From assembly GCF_017742245.1 (NCBI RefSeq), contig NZ_JAGHKO010000004.1:744001-808000 (forward strand): 64,000 bases of DNA, written 5' to 3'. The position numbers and the translations under genes are program-made. Shown here in pieces: positions 10,076-18,386 of this stretch (the first letter of the stretch is position 1; the number at the start of each line of letters is the position of its first letter). Source of the stretch: Niastella soli (GTDB taxonomy: Bacteria; Bacteroidota; Bacteroidia; Chitinophagales; Chitinophagaceae). The notes under the pieces are model-generated. The model searched no databases. It was not told the origin of the DNA and saw nothing but the letters and a program-made list of their open reading frames with translations.

Positions 10076-10522
10076 AGGCCGGGAAGTTTAGGTCAATAAT
10101 TACCCATCCTGTTCAGCAGCCTGAGCTGTGAACCGGAAAAGCAATTCATGGTAACAGTAATTGATTATGGAAGCATCGCGCGTATGGCGGTATCATCCTG
10201 GTTGCTTACCAGGAGCTGTATCCGCTGACATAAATTTGTGCTGAGGTAAATATGCCGGGTAATTCCTGGTTACAGGTAACGGCGTGCAAGGTTAATAACG
10301 GACGAATGACTACGGCTTTCATGGATAACGTAGGGTTAAATGGTTTCGGCCGCTAAATTAATATTCAAACCTATTCGTAAAAGTGGGAGTTTGTAAGTGT
10401 GCACATTTGGCCCAAATCCGTGCAGTTTTACCCCAAATGCGCGCAGTATTAGCAATTAGGTGCACATGTGATCTTAATGGCCCTCCCGGCACCCCGCTGA
10501 GGCAGGGCGCCATTCTTAGCAA
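10076..10522. other. Intergenic region with tandem repeat
   Basis: No gene is supported here. It lies upstream of the PKD lipoprotein and downstream of the Tat-exported protein (both minus strand). It carries two 21-nt tandem units, flanking GTGCAC sites, and a repeated TTAGCAATTA at about 10449 and 10516. The first part, next to the TTG start, should hold the promoter of the envelope cluster, but I could not define one. Confidence 0.5.
10411..10452. repeat. Two 21-nt tandem direct repeats
   Basis: Unit 1 (10411-10431) and unit 2 (10432-10452) both read CCCAAAT-N-CG-N-GCAGT-N-TTA-N and match at 17 of 21 positions. Copies of the palindrome GTGCAC lie on either side (10399-10404 and 10460-10465). 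The arrangement resembles paired operator sites, but no regulator can be named. Confidence 0.55.
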
Positions 10523-12445
10523 TTAAGGATGTACGGTTATCTCAATGGCGCCCTTTTGATTGGCAATAGCCAGCGGAATTGCTTCTAACCCGGGCACAAA
10601 ATTGAAAATGCGATCACCGGTAGTGGGCAGGTGTATCAGCGGTTGATCGGCGTGGAGCGTAACCAGGATGTTGTTTTTTTGAATAACCAGCTGGTTATCG
10701 CGCTGCTTTTTTATTTTTTCTGTGGAAGCGGCAATCACCGGCACTACAATTCGGATAGCCTGCTCATAAGCAGCCGGTACTTTATCACAGCGCCAGGCAA
10801 GCGTTATTTTTTCGGGGGTGAATGTATAAGTGGTATGGCAATATACAGGTCCCTGTGATGGATCGTTCTGGTCCTGATCTACCAGGCGGGAGCTGGCCTG
10901 GATAATTATAGCAGAACCGGTTTTACTGGTGGTGACCGTGGCATCCAGACAGGAAATATTCATGTAGGTAACACCGTTATTGATCAATTCAATCCGCGGC
11001 GTCAACGCCAGGCTATGCGGATCTTTATCAACCTGCATATTGCCTGCTTCTACCAACTGGTAGCTGTTCATACTGGCTACCAGCAATGGCCCGGTTTGTT
11101 CGTGCCAGAGCAAACTGAGCGCCCCGCCGGTTGCATGCCCGTTGTGCATGGCCTTGTATTCCCGGTCGTACCCGGTTACCGTTGCCCTGAATTTACCGGT
11201 GGCGATCAACCAGGTTTGAATGTCTTCAAAAAAACGCAGTCCGTAAGCCGTTTCGCGGGGTATTGATCTTCCAGCTGGGTTAACCGCCGGCTTTTCATGA
11301 TCAAGAATAGTTGCCAATGCTTTTATATGACAAAAAGTATGGTGCACACTCACCGGCACCTGATGCGTGTTATAATGCGGTCCGCCCATGAGCAATCCAT
11401 TTACCGTGCACTGTTGTAATAACTGCGTGTTCTTCAAAGCAACGCGGTAAAAGCGGGGATCGCGATCAGCCAGCAATGCATAGGCCGGCTGACAGCCATC
11501 TGAAGTACGGCTTCCCCAGTACGTCCATTTATAATTGCGGGTGCCCCAGCTATTGTCCCACCCGCCATCGGGCAACATAAACTCCATATGCGTTTGTAAA
11601 GATGCCGTGACCATGCCCAGCACTTCTTCGTCTTTATTCAACAAACCATATAATGCCAGATTGGGCAATGACTCTTCTATATTGTATCCCAGATCAACAG
11701 AGAAGCAACCCTTTTTACTGGCTACATAATACGGGGTGCCTTCGCCAAATACAAAATGATCGTTGCGGGTAAAGAACTTCATGGCCTGTTGCGCCAGCAT
11801 TTTTCCTTTCGCCCTGAATGTCGGATTATCCTGTATAGTGCCCAACAGCGACAACGCATACGCGCCTGAGATGGGATAATTAATGTTGCCGTAGTCAATA
11901 TTAAAGTTGGTGAGGATGTACTCCCCTGCTTTGACCAGTCTTTCGTTTAAAGCGCTTTTAAAAGCAGGGTCCATCAGCTCACCATGATAGCGGATGGCCT
12001 CACTAAGTGCGATCACAGTAAAAGCAGTGGTGCCTTTCCATTTGTCGGTTATTTCGTTTAACCAGGACCCGTCGGGCTGGCTTACATTGGTCTCCATCCA
12101 GCGAAACAGCCCCGTGGCCGCATCCAGGTAACGACTATCACCCGTACGACGGGCCATCTGCATAAAGGGATAGATAGTATCGCCAATGCGACCGTAAATG
12201 TGGTGGGTGCCGGGACAGCGAATGCCGCCATAGTCCGCCCCCTGCGCTTTATCGTTTATCTGCAAACCAAGCAGGGTGGCAGCCCAGGTAGTAGTAAGGG
12301 AGTTGCTGAGCGCATACAGATCATCGCCGGCTAAAAACGGACTGGCAGCAGCAGCCGCCACCCTATTCACATTTCCTACTACCAATCCTATACCTCCGGT
12401 TGCAGTAGTGATAATAAAATTCCGCCGCGATACGGGACTGCCCAT
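10523..12445 (-). CDS. Tat-exported alpha/alpha-toroid protein, possible polysaccharide lyase or hydrolase
   Basis: 640 residues. The N-terminus has a twin-arginine motif (SRRNFI) and a hydrophobic stretch ending in an AAAA-rich region, so export by the Tat pathway is likely. Residues 45-420 are helical with repeated aromatic-rich segments (RYLDAATGLFRWME, GGWDNSWGTRNYKWTYWG), consistent with an alpha/alpha toroid of the heparinase or GH88/PL8-like type. The C-terminal third is beta-rich. I do not recognise a specific CAZy family or confirm catalytic residues. The next gene, on the opposite strand, is a secreted GH130, so both may act on one glycan. The cargo fold may need cofactor or cytoplasmic folding, as Tat use implies. 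Confidence 0.6.
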   Translation of the reverse strand: MGSPVSRRNFIITTATGGIGLVVGNVNRVAAAAASPFLAGDDLYALSNSLTTTWAATLLGLQINDKAQGADYGGIRCPGTHHIYGRIGDTIYPFMQMARRTGDSRYLDAATGLFRWMETNVSQPDGSWLNEITDKWKGTTAFTVIALSEAIRYHGELMDPAFKSALNERLVKAGEYILTNFNIDYGNINYPISGAYALSLLGTIQDNPTFRAKGKMLAQQAMKFFTRNDHFVFGEGTPYYVASKKGCFSVDLGYNIEESLPNLALYGLLNKDEEVLGMVTASLQTHMEFMLPDGGWDNSWGTRNYKWTYWGSRTSDGCQPAYALLADRDPRFYRVALKNTQLLQQCTVNGLLMGGPHYNTHQVPVSVHHTFCHIKALATILDHEKPAVNPAGRSIPRETAYGLRFFEDIQTWLIATGKFRATVTGYDREYKAMHNGHATGGALSLLWHEQTGPLLVASMNSYQLVEAGNMQVDKDPHSLALTPRIELINNGVTYMNISCLDATVTTSKTGSAIIIQASSRLVDQDQNDPSQGPVYCHTTYTFTPEKITLAWRCDKVPAAYEQAIRIVVPVIAASTEKIKKQRDNQLVIQKNNILVTLHADQPLIHLPTTGDRIFNFVPGLEAIPLAIANQKGAIEITVHP

Positions 12446-12543
12446 ACTATTTTTTAGCGAACTTAATAATAATGAGCCAGCTATAATACCTAAATTGAGC
12501 TGACGTATAATTGACGTACCAAATCAACAACCAAACTTGTTTT

Positions 12544-13653
12544 ATGAAACGCATGCTTGCCGCCGGCTTATTACTGATTGGTCTCATTAACACCTTTGCA
12601 CAGACACAACTGCCCAAATGGGCATTGGGACCGTTTGTTCGACCGGCCAATGTGAATCCCGTGTTATCGCCCAAACCCCAAAGCGTTTTCCCCGATCCCA
12701 TGAGCCAGACACCCATAGCCTGGGAAGCTAATGATGTATTTAACCCCGCAGCCACTATAAAAGACAACAAGATCTATGTGATCTATCGGGCTGAAGACAG
12801 ATCGGGCATAGGGATCGGTAAACGTACCTCCCGGCTGGGGATTGCGGAAAGCAGCAATGGTCTCACCATGAAACGGTGGCCGGCCCCGGTATTGTTTCCA
12901 ACCAACGACAACCAAAAAGAATTTGAATGGCCAGGCGGCTGCGAAGACCCGCGGATCGCTGTAACGGAAAACGGAACCTATGTAATGCTGTATACGCAAT
13001 GGAATAAGAAAGTGCCGCGGCTGGCCGTAGCAACCTCTAACAACTTAACCACCTGGACCAAACACGGTCCCGCCTTTTACAAAGCATACAACGGCCGGTT
13101 TAAAGACATGGCCAGCAAGTCGGCCTCTATAGTGACCAAACTGGTTAATGGACGACAGGTGATTGCCAAAGTGAATGGCAAATACATGATGTACTGGGGT
13201 GAGCGCTTTATGAACATTGCCACCAGCGATGACCTGATGAACTGGGAGCCGATGCTGAATGAACAAAACGAGCTAAAGGCCGTGGTTCGCACGCGGCCCA
13301 ATTATTTCGACAGCGACCTTACTGAATGCGGCCCGCCCGCCATTATAACAGAGAAAGGCATCCTGGTTTTATACAATGGAAAAAACAAACCCGGTGCAGA
13401 AAGGGACACCGCTTATACAGCCAATACCTACGCCGCCGGACAGGTACTGTTCGATCTACACGATCCAACCAAAGTGATTGGCCGGCTTGATAAACCCTTC
13501 TTCATACCAACCGAGCCGTTTGAAAAAAGCGGGCAATACCCTGCAGGCACCGTATTTGTGGAAGGGCTTGTCTTTCATAAAAACAAATGGTTCCTGTATT
13601 ATGGTTGTGCCGATAGCCGGGTTGGGGTGGCTATATTTGATCCTGCGAAATAG
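12544..13653 (+). CDS. Secreted GH130 family glycosidase/phosphorylase
   Basis: 370 residues. ATG at 12544 was chosen because it opens a clean signal peptide (MKRMLAAGLLLIGLINTFAQ); an upstream in-frame TTG would place 11 unlikely residues in front. The five-bladed propeller family GH130 is indicated by NDVFNPAATIKDNKIYVIYR, the hallmark GGCEDPRI, and later blades with YTQWN, MYWGE and TECGPPAI. GH130 enzymes are beta-mannoside phosphorylases or hydrolases acting on beta-mannosides or mannobiosides. A secreted member would more plausibly hydrolyse than phosphorolyse, because phosphate and the sugar phosphate would be lost outside. Specificity cannot be set from sequence alone. It is divergent from the Tat-exported toroid protein across a 98-bp spacer. 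Confidence 0.85.
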   Translation: MKRMLAAGLLLIGLINTFAQTQLPKWALGPFVRPANVNPVLSPKPQSVFPDPMSQTPIAWEANDVFNPAATIKDNKIYVIYRAEDRSGIGIGKRTSRLGIAESSNGLTMKRWPAPVLFPTNDNQKEFEWPGGCEDPRIAVTENGTYVMLYTQWNKKVPRLAVATSNNLTTWTKHGPAFYKAYNGRFKDMASKSASIVTKLVNGRQVIAKVNGKYMMYWGERFMNIATSDDLMNWEPMLNEQNELKAVVRTRPNYFDSDLTECGPPAIITEKGILVLYNGKNKPGAERDTAYTANTYAAGQVLFDLHDPTKVIGRLDKPFFIPTEPFEKSGQYPAGTVFVEGLVFHKNKWFLYYGCADSRVGVAIFDPAK

Positions 13654-13699
13654 CATGCGCTTGAGATAAGTTGTTTATATTCGTTAAAACCAACTAACG

Positions 13700-14086
13700 A
13701 TGAAACCTAAAACCATCAACACGCTCTACTGGGTGTTCACCATCCTGTTTGTAATTCTTATGATCTTCGCTTCCTATGCCAGCATCATAGTAAACAAAGA
13801 CGCCATTACACTCATACATGATGGTCTTGGCTTCCCCATCTACTTTATTCCATTTACTGGTTATGCCAAGCTGTTGGGTTCCATTGCTATTTTAATTCCC
13901 GGATTGAAAACGATAAAAGAATGGGCCTATGCCGGTTTATTCTTCGACCTGGTAGGCGCCACCTATTCCGGCCTTGCGGTATCCCCCAGCTTTGACCCCA
14001 GGATCCTGGGAATGCTGATCTGGTTTGTAACCGGTATCCTCTCTTATATTTTCTGGAAGAAAAGATTGAAATTGGGCATGGCTTAA
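13700..14086 (+). CDS. DoxX-like membrane protein
   Basis: 128 residues with four predicted membrane helices (about 9-29, 47-67, 76-92, 101-119) and short polar links. The length, the FTGYAKLLGSIAILIPG segment and the GLFFDLVGA segment fit the DoxX-like family of small inner-membrane proteins. Their role is poorly defined and some act in redox or thiol stress. It starts 46 bases after the GH130 stop and precedes a GNAT gene by 12 bases. No reason is seen to link it to glycan use. Confidence 0.75.
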   Translation: MKPKTINTLYWVFTILFVILMIFASYASIIVNKDAITLIHDGLGFPIYFIPFTGYAKLLGSIAILIPGLKTIKEWAYAGLFFDLVGATYSGLAVSPSFDPRILGMLIWFVTGILSYIFWKKRLKLGMA

Positions 14087-14094
14087 TAAATTTG
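14066..14094 (+). promoter_or_regulatory. Candidate Bacteroidota promoter for the GNAT gene
   Basis: TTG at 14066-14068 is followed 18 bases later by TAAATTTG (14087-14094), an exact match to the TAnnTTTG -7 consensus. The predicted start point falls at or just before the ATG at 14099, so the transcript would be nearly leaderless. The match is based on short motifs only. Confidence 0.35.
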
Positions 14095-14098
14095 TGTC

Positions 14099-14554
14099 AT
14101 GACTACATTTCAAAGGACCGATTCCAATAGTATAGATTTTCAGGACCTGGTAAAATTGCTGGATGCGGACCTGGCCATACGTGATGGTTCGGAACACGCT
14201 TTTTATGCTCAATATAACAAGATCGTAAACATTCAACATGTAGTGGTTTGCTACCTCGACGAACAGCCGATCGGGTGTGGCGCCTTTAAAGAATATGATG
14301 AACATACGGTGGAAATAAAACGCATGTATGTTAAACCTGCATACAGAGGAAAAGGCATTGGTTTGTATATTTTGAGGGAACTGGAATTATGGGCTGCGGA
14401 ACTGCATTACCCGGCTACTATTTTGGAAACCGGCAAGAAGCAACCCGAAGCGATCCGGTTGTACGAAAAGGCAGGCTACCACCTGATCAAAAACTTTGGG
14501 CAATATGAAAATGTTGAGAACAGCGTTTGTATGTCGAAGGATATAAGTTTATGA
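14099..14554 (+). CDS. GNAT family N-acetyltransferase
   Basis: 151 residues of a single GNAT domain. The acetyl-CoA pyrophosphate loop is visible as KPAYRGKGIG (R/Q-x-x-G-x-G/A type) near residues 82-91. It is followed by the helix LGLYILRELELWAAE-like region and the C-terminal GYHLIKNFGQY strand. The substrate cannot be predicted; close relatives are annotated as general amine acetyltransferases. It lies 12 bases after the DoxX-like gene, whose 3' end contains a good promoter match, so it may be transcribed on its own as well. Confidence 0.88.
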   Translation: MTTFQRTDSNSIDFQDLVKLLDADLAIRDGSEHAFYAQYNKIVNIQHVVVCYLDEQPIGCGAFKEYDEHTVEIKRMYVKPAYRGKGIGLYILRELELWAAELHYPATILETGKKQPEAIRLYEKAGYHLIKNFGQYENVENSVCMSKDISL

Positions 14555-14603
14555 GTTGATCAGTAAATCAGTTGACCAGTTAACAGATTGAATAATAGCA
14601 CGA

Positions 14604-14676
14604 GCTTATATTCTCCCTCCCGACGTGTCGAGAGGGCCGGGAGGCCTGCTAAAATTTGACGAGGTTGAATATAAGC
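14604..14676. repeat. Nested stem-loop between convergent genes
   Basis: An outer perfect 10-bp inverted repeat (GCTTATATTC at 14604-14613 with 14667-14676) encloses an inner 7-bp one (CCTCCCG at 14616-14622 with 14638-14644). It lies between the GNAT gene and the convergent cyclase gene. There is no T-run, so it is not a classic terminator. Confidence 0.55.
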
Positions 14677-14701
14677 GCGAGGTCGCATTTAGGACTTTCA
14701 C

Positions 14702-14736
14702 GTCTGCCGTTTGCCGTCTGCCGTTTGCCGTTTGCC
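14702..14736. repeat. Heptamer tandem repeat GTYTGCC x5
   Basis: Five consecutive 7-nt units, GTCTGCC or GTTTGCC, in perfect register. A shorter relative (GTCTGCC GTCTGCT) occurs at 23910-23923 next to the palindrome CTCGGCtgaGCCGAG. Confidence 0.85.
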
Positions 14737-14763
14737 GATTCACGATTGCCTATTCCCCATTGT

Positions 14764-15885
14764 TCACCCTGATTTTTCACCCTCAATACAGATTACTTCA
14801 ATAGCCTGTTTTTTACCTTTTAATACCATCATACCCAATGACCGGGTATCGTAATACCTTTCAACGGCACTGTGTTCCAGCACATACCTGGAGGTCAGAA
14901 AATATTTATTGTTCTCATTGCAGATGCTTTGGATGCGGGCGGTAGTGTTCAGGGTATCGCCATGATAGGCTATGTCTCTTTTTATTTCGCCTACTTCCAC
15001 GGCCGTCACTTTTCCCATGTGAAGCCCGGCCTTGAATTGAGGTGACCGTCCATATTCTTTCAGGTAATATTCAGCCCTGCTTGCAAATTTTGCTTCGCAG
15101 GCAAAAAAGAACTGAATACAGTAAAGTGGCAATTTTCCCTTTTCAACCGTCCAGGTAACCACCACCTCATCCCCTACATATTGATAGATCTGTGCATTAA
15201 ACCGGGGTACTACCTCATTAATGTCCAGCATACTATCGCGGATAAAGGCACTGTATTTTAAGTGCCCCAACGTTTCAGCTATCAGGGTCGATGACTTAAG
15301 GTCCATAAAAAGAAAGATGCGGTCTTCTTCTTTTGGGTTCTTGTATTTTCCAAACAATATAGGCACCAGCACCCCGGGCCCATATTTGTTATTGATCTGA
15401 TTGACAAAATTGATCAGCAGTCCGGCCACTATGTTATAGATCAACAGCAATTGAAAGAAATGCTCCCAGGATTTTTCGGGATCAGTAACTACCTTATTAA
15501 AATAACGGGCCTGTACGTAGGGATACACCGCATACCGTACGATACTTATAAGAATGACAAAAATAACAAAGGAAATAATGGCTTTTAAGATAATGACAAT
15601 TCCGAGGGCCCGTTTATAAAAGAACCGCCGTTCAAAGATCTGGTCTGTAAAACCGGAAGTAAAGCCATTACAAAAACCAAAGAACAGGGCTATAGTGACA
15701 TTGGCCTTTAGATTGATATTTGCATTCAACAAGGGGCCTGCTGTCAATAATATAAAGTGAGTGATCAGCGCAAGAAATAAATAAGCGACCAGCCAAAAAA
15801 TAATTTGTGTAAACACATGACTCAGGACAGGAAATCGGGAACCAAATCGCCCCGCATACTTTGTGTATATTAAACTCAACGCCAT
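14764..15885 (-). CDS. Membrane class III adenylate/guanylate cyclase
   Basis: About 373 residues. The N-terminal half has four to five hydrophobic helices (near 20-45, 60-80, 95-120 and 150-170), and the C-terminal half is a class III cyclase catalytic domain. Both metal-binding aspartates are present: FLFMDLKSST and YVGDEVVV. The DTLNTTARIQ segment supplies the Asn and Arg used in catalysis. It should make cAMP or cGMP from ATP or GTP on the cytoplasmic face. I chose ATG at 15885; an in-frame TTG 12 bases upstream would add four residues. Whether it makes cAMP or cGMP is unresolved. It stands alone; the closest potential cAMP reader in the window is the Crp/Fnr gene at 39.8 kb. Confidence 0.82.
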   Translation of the reverse strand: MALSLIYTKYAGRFGSRFPVLSHVFTQIIFWLVAYLFLALITHFILLTAGPLLNANINLKANVTIALFFGFCNGFTSGFTDQIFERRFFYKRALGIVIILKAIISFVIFVILISIVRYAVYPYVQARYFNKVVTDPEKSWEHFFQLLLIYNIVAGLLINFVNQINNKYGPGVLVPILFGKYKNPKEEDRIFLFMDLKSSTLIAETLGHLKYSAFIRDSMLDINEVVPRFNAQIYQYVGDEVVVTWTVEKGKLPLYCIQFFFACEAKFASRAEYYLKEYGRSPQFKAGLHMGKVTAVEVGEIKRDIAYHGDTLNTTARIQSICNENNKYFLTSRYVLEHSAVERYYDTRSLGMMVLKGKKQAIEVICIEGEKSG

Positions 15886-15967
15886 TGAGTCTGCCAATCA
15901 TTTAAGCAACTAAAGTTAACTATTTCCTGTAACTCTTATTATGCTTTTGCGATAAACGATAAATTTC

Positions 15968-16006
15968 AAAAGCCTCTTATCGGTAAAACGGAATGAGGCT
16001 TTTTTA
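15968..16006. terminator. Bidirectional hairpin terminator
   Basis: AAAGCCTC pairs with GAGGCTTT around an approximately 19-nt loop, with T-runs on both strands (stronger on plus). It sits between the GH97 3' end and the cyclase promoter region. It is probably a second, backup stop for the SusCD-GH97 transcript. Confidence 0.6.
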
Positions 16007-16034
16007 AGCCCGGTTATTTCAGAAAAACGCTAAT

Positions 16035-16070
16035 AAAAAAGCCCTGCAAATCTTTCGACTTACAAGGCTA
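16035..16070 (-). terminator. Rho-independent terminator after GH97
   Basis: On the minus strand AGCCTTGTAA pairs imperfectly with TTTGCAGGGCT and is followed by six T. It begins about 35 bases after the GH97 stop codon and likely ends the SusC-SusD-GH97 transcript. Confidence 0.65.
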
Positions 16071-16104
16071 TAGGCTACCCATAGATAATGCTAATTTACT
16101 AGCA

Positions 16105-18204
16105 CTATTCATTTTGCATAATACTAATGGCGGTACCGCCACCAGCTGCCAAAGTCAATTTGAGTTTGGTATTGCTATCAACCGTTATTGTTCTGATGGA
16201 ATAGGCTTCCGGATTTGTTTTCCAGTTGGCGTCTTTTCCATCTTCGTACAGGATCGCTTTGTATTTCTTTCCTTTCTCCAGGAAGTTCAACAAGAGTGTT
16301 GTCGTCCGTGCATTTTCATCGGTGATGGCACCTATGAACCAGTTGTTGGTGCCTTTTCCCTTGCGGGCAATGGTTACATAATCGCCAGGCTCTGCTTCGA
16401 GTATTTTTGTTTCATCCCAATCAACGGGCACGTCTTTTATAAACTGGAATGCATCGGGTTTGGCTTCATAATGCTCAGGAAGGTCGGCCACCATTTCAAC
16501 CGGACTGTATAAGGTAACATACAATGCCAGTTGTTTGGTCAGGGTAGAATGCACTGACCGGTCTGGCATTCCGGGCGCATAGCCCTTTAGTTTAAAAATG
16601 CCGGGGGTGTAATCCATTGGTCCGCCCATCAACCGGGTAAATGGTAATACGGTCTCATGATCGGGGGGATTGCCATTACTAAATGCATGGTATTCGTTGC
16701 CCCGGGCTGCTTCACACGCCATGAAATTGGGATAGGTGCGTTGCAGTCCTGTAGGTCTTGGCGGTTCATGCGCATCAACCATAACATGGTACCGCATGCC
16801 CTGTTGCAATACCCGCTCGTAATGGTTTACCATCCATTGTCCATCGTGGTGTTCACCGCGCGGAACAATGCGGCCTACATAACCGGTTTTTACAGCCGGG
16901 TAACCATATTGTTGCATGAACCGGAAAGCCGTATCGAGCTGGCGTTCATAATTGGTAGCCGAACCTGAGGTCTCGTGGTGCATGATCATAGTTACGCCTT
17001 TTGACCGGGCGTACGCCGTTATTTCCTTTACATCGAAATCAGGATAAGGCGTAACAAAATCAAACACGTTCTCTTTCCAGTTGCCAAACCAGTCTTCCCA
17101 GCCCCTGTCCCAGCCTTCTACCAGCACGCCGCCGATGTTATTCTTTGCAGCGAAATCAATATACCGTTTTACATTGGCGGTATTGGCGCCGTGACGGCCA
17201 TTGGGAATTAATTGCCCGTTGGCATTGGTGCTGTCGGCATAATCAGAGTAGTTCCAGGTGCTTTTGCCGGTTTGCATTTCCCACCACACGCCTACGAATT
17301 TCATAGGTTTTATCCATGCTACCTGCTGCTCAGCAGGTGGGTCATTTAAGTTAAGGATCGTTTTGGAGGCCAGGATGTCTGTTGCTTTATCGCTTACCAG
17401 TATAGTACGCCATGGCGTATGCGCCGGAGCATGCAGATAGGCTTTGTTGTTATAAGCATCCGGCACCAGGTGAGAGGAGAGAATAAACCCTTTTTTATCT
17501 ACATGCAACTGCATGGCCGGATAATTTAACAAGGCTGCTTCGTGGATGTTGATGTACAGTCCATCGGCTGTTTTCATCATCAGCGGTGTTTGTACCGCCA
17601 GCGAATCGGTAACGGTACGTACTGCTATATCCGTGGCCGCCTGTACCACCGGTGAATTATTTACTTCACTGAGCAAGGAAGTGGTATAGGCATATTCATT
17701 GGTATCGAAATCGCCGGGGATCCAGAATGTTTTATGGTTACCGGCCAGTTGAAACTGGGTGTATTCTTCTTTTACCACAAAATAAACAAGACCGGACTGC
17801 TTGGGAAATTCATAACGGAACCCTACACCATCGGCAAAAACGCGAAACACAATATCAAGCAATTTGCCTGAACCATGTTTCAAATGGACCGTGAGTTGTT
17901 CGTAAGTATTTCGAATGGAGCTGCTTTCCCCCCAAACCGGTTTCCAGGTTTCATCAACTGCCTTGCGGTCAACATTAATAAGGGAAAAGCTTTTGTAGAA
18001 AAGCGAATCTGTATCGAGCAGGAATCCCAATGCGGAGGGTTTCACCACTTCCCTGCCATTGAATAGAACAGCATACATCGGCTTCCCCTGCTCATCTATA
18101 AAAAACTGCAGTTTCACTTTTTCCCTGCTTATTTCTAATGGAGGCGTGGCATTGGACACAATGGGAAATAACAGGCATGCAAGTACAATAACAAATTTCA
18201 TCAT
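16105..18204 (-). CDS. GH97 alpha-glucosidase (SusB-like)
   Basis: 699 residues with a signal peptide (MMKFVIVLACLLFPIVSNA), so periplasmic. The order is the GH97 one: N-terminal beta-sandwich (about 25-280), a (beta/alpha)8 catalytic barrel (about 285-590, with WWEMQTGKSTW and VEGWDRGWEDWF), then a C-terminal sheet. HHETSGS and ACEAARGNEY hold conserved glutamates expected in inverting GH97 alpha-glucosidases such as SusB. The site where retaining members carry a nucleophilic Asp reads KTGYVG, which favours the inverting type. It would cut alpha-linked glucose from imported oligosaccharides. It is the last gene of the SusC-SusD unit, after a repeat-bearing spacer. Two adjacent ATG codons are possible starts. 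Confidence 0.92.
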   Translation of the reverse strand: MMKFVIVLACLLFPIVSNATPPLEISREKVKLQFFIDEQGKPMYAVLFNGREVVKPSALGFLLDTDSLFYKSFSLINVDRKAVDETWKPVWGESSSIRNTYEQLTVHLKHGSGKLLDIVFRVFADGVGFRYEFPKQSGLVYFVVKEEYTQFQLAGNHKTFWIPGDFDTNEYAYTTSLLSEVNNSPVVQAATDIAVRTVTDSLAVQTPLMMKTADGLYINIHEAALLNYPAMQLHVDKKGFILSSHLVPDAYNNKAYLHAPAHTPWRTILVSDKATDILASKTILNLNDPPAEQQVAWIKPMKFVGVWWEMQTGKSTWNYSDYADSTNANGQLIPNGRHGANTANVKRYIDFAAKNNIGGVLVEGWDRGWEDWFGNWKENVFDFVTPYPDFDVKEITAYARSKGVTMIMHHETSGSATNYERQLDTAFRFMQQYGYPAVKTGYVGRIVPRGEHHDGQWMVNHYERVLQQGMRYHVMVDAHEPPRPTGLQRTYPNFMACEAARGNEYHAFSNGNPPDHETVLPFTRLMGGPMDYTPGIFKLKGYAPGMPDRSVHSTLTKQLALYVTLYSPVEMVADLPEHYEAKPDAFQFIKDVPVDWDETKILEAEPGDYVTIARKGKGTNNWFIGAITDENARTTTLLLNFLEKGKKYKAILYEDGKDANWKTNPEAYSIRTITVDSNTKLKLTLAAGGGTAISIMQNE

Positions 18205-18232
18205 TGGTTTAGTGTCAGTTTAAGAATGTTAA

Positions 18233-18379
18233 AAGACCTGTAAGGTGCATCATTGGGTGCTGAACAAATAGTGTGTTCAAGCGGTCCTGACAGGTCAGGT
18301 TCTTTTTAGTATCAAGACCTGTCAGGTCCAATACACCAGGCTGATAGTGCAAGACCCAATGATGGACCTTACAGGTCTT
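18233..18379. repeat. Mosaic inverted repeat, locus B
   Basis: A 147-bp element with 26-nt terminal inverted repeats (18233-18258 and 18354-18379) that pair at 25 of 26 positions. Each arm extends inward as a 64-nt half-module that starts at GACCTGTCAGG and ends at ACCTTACAGGTCTT. The right half matches locus A at 59 of 64. The element nearly fills the 182-bp spacer between the SusD stop and the GH97 start, so it would be transcribed within the operon and could fold into a long hairpin. Confidence 0.9.
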
Positions 18380-18386
18380 GGAGGAA

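Noticed and set aside
12447-12770. 107-codon minus-strand frame
   Set aside because: It overlaps the GH130 start and signal peptide and lacks any motif.
18233-18379. Insertion sequence or MITE with target duplication
   Set aside because: No transposase and no clear target-site duplication flank the element; the modular repeat explanation fits all three loci better.
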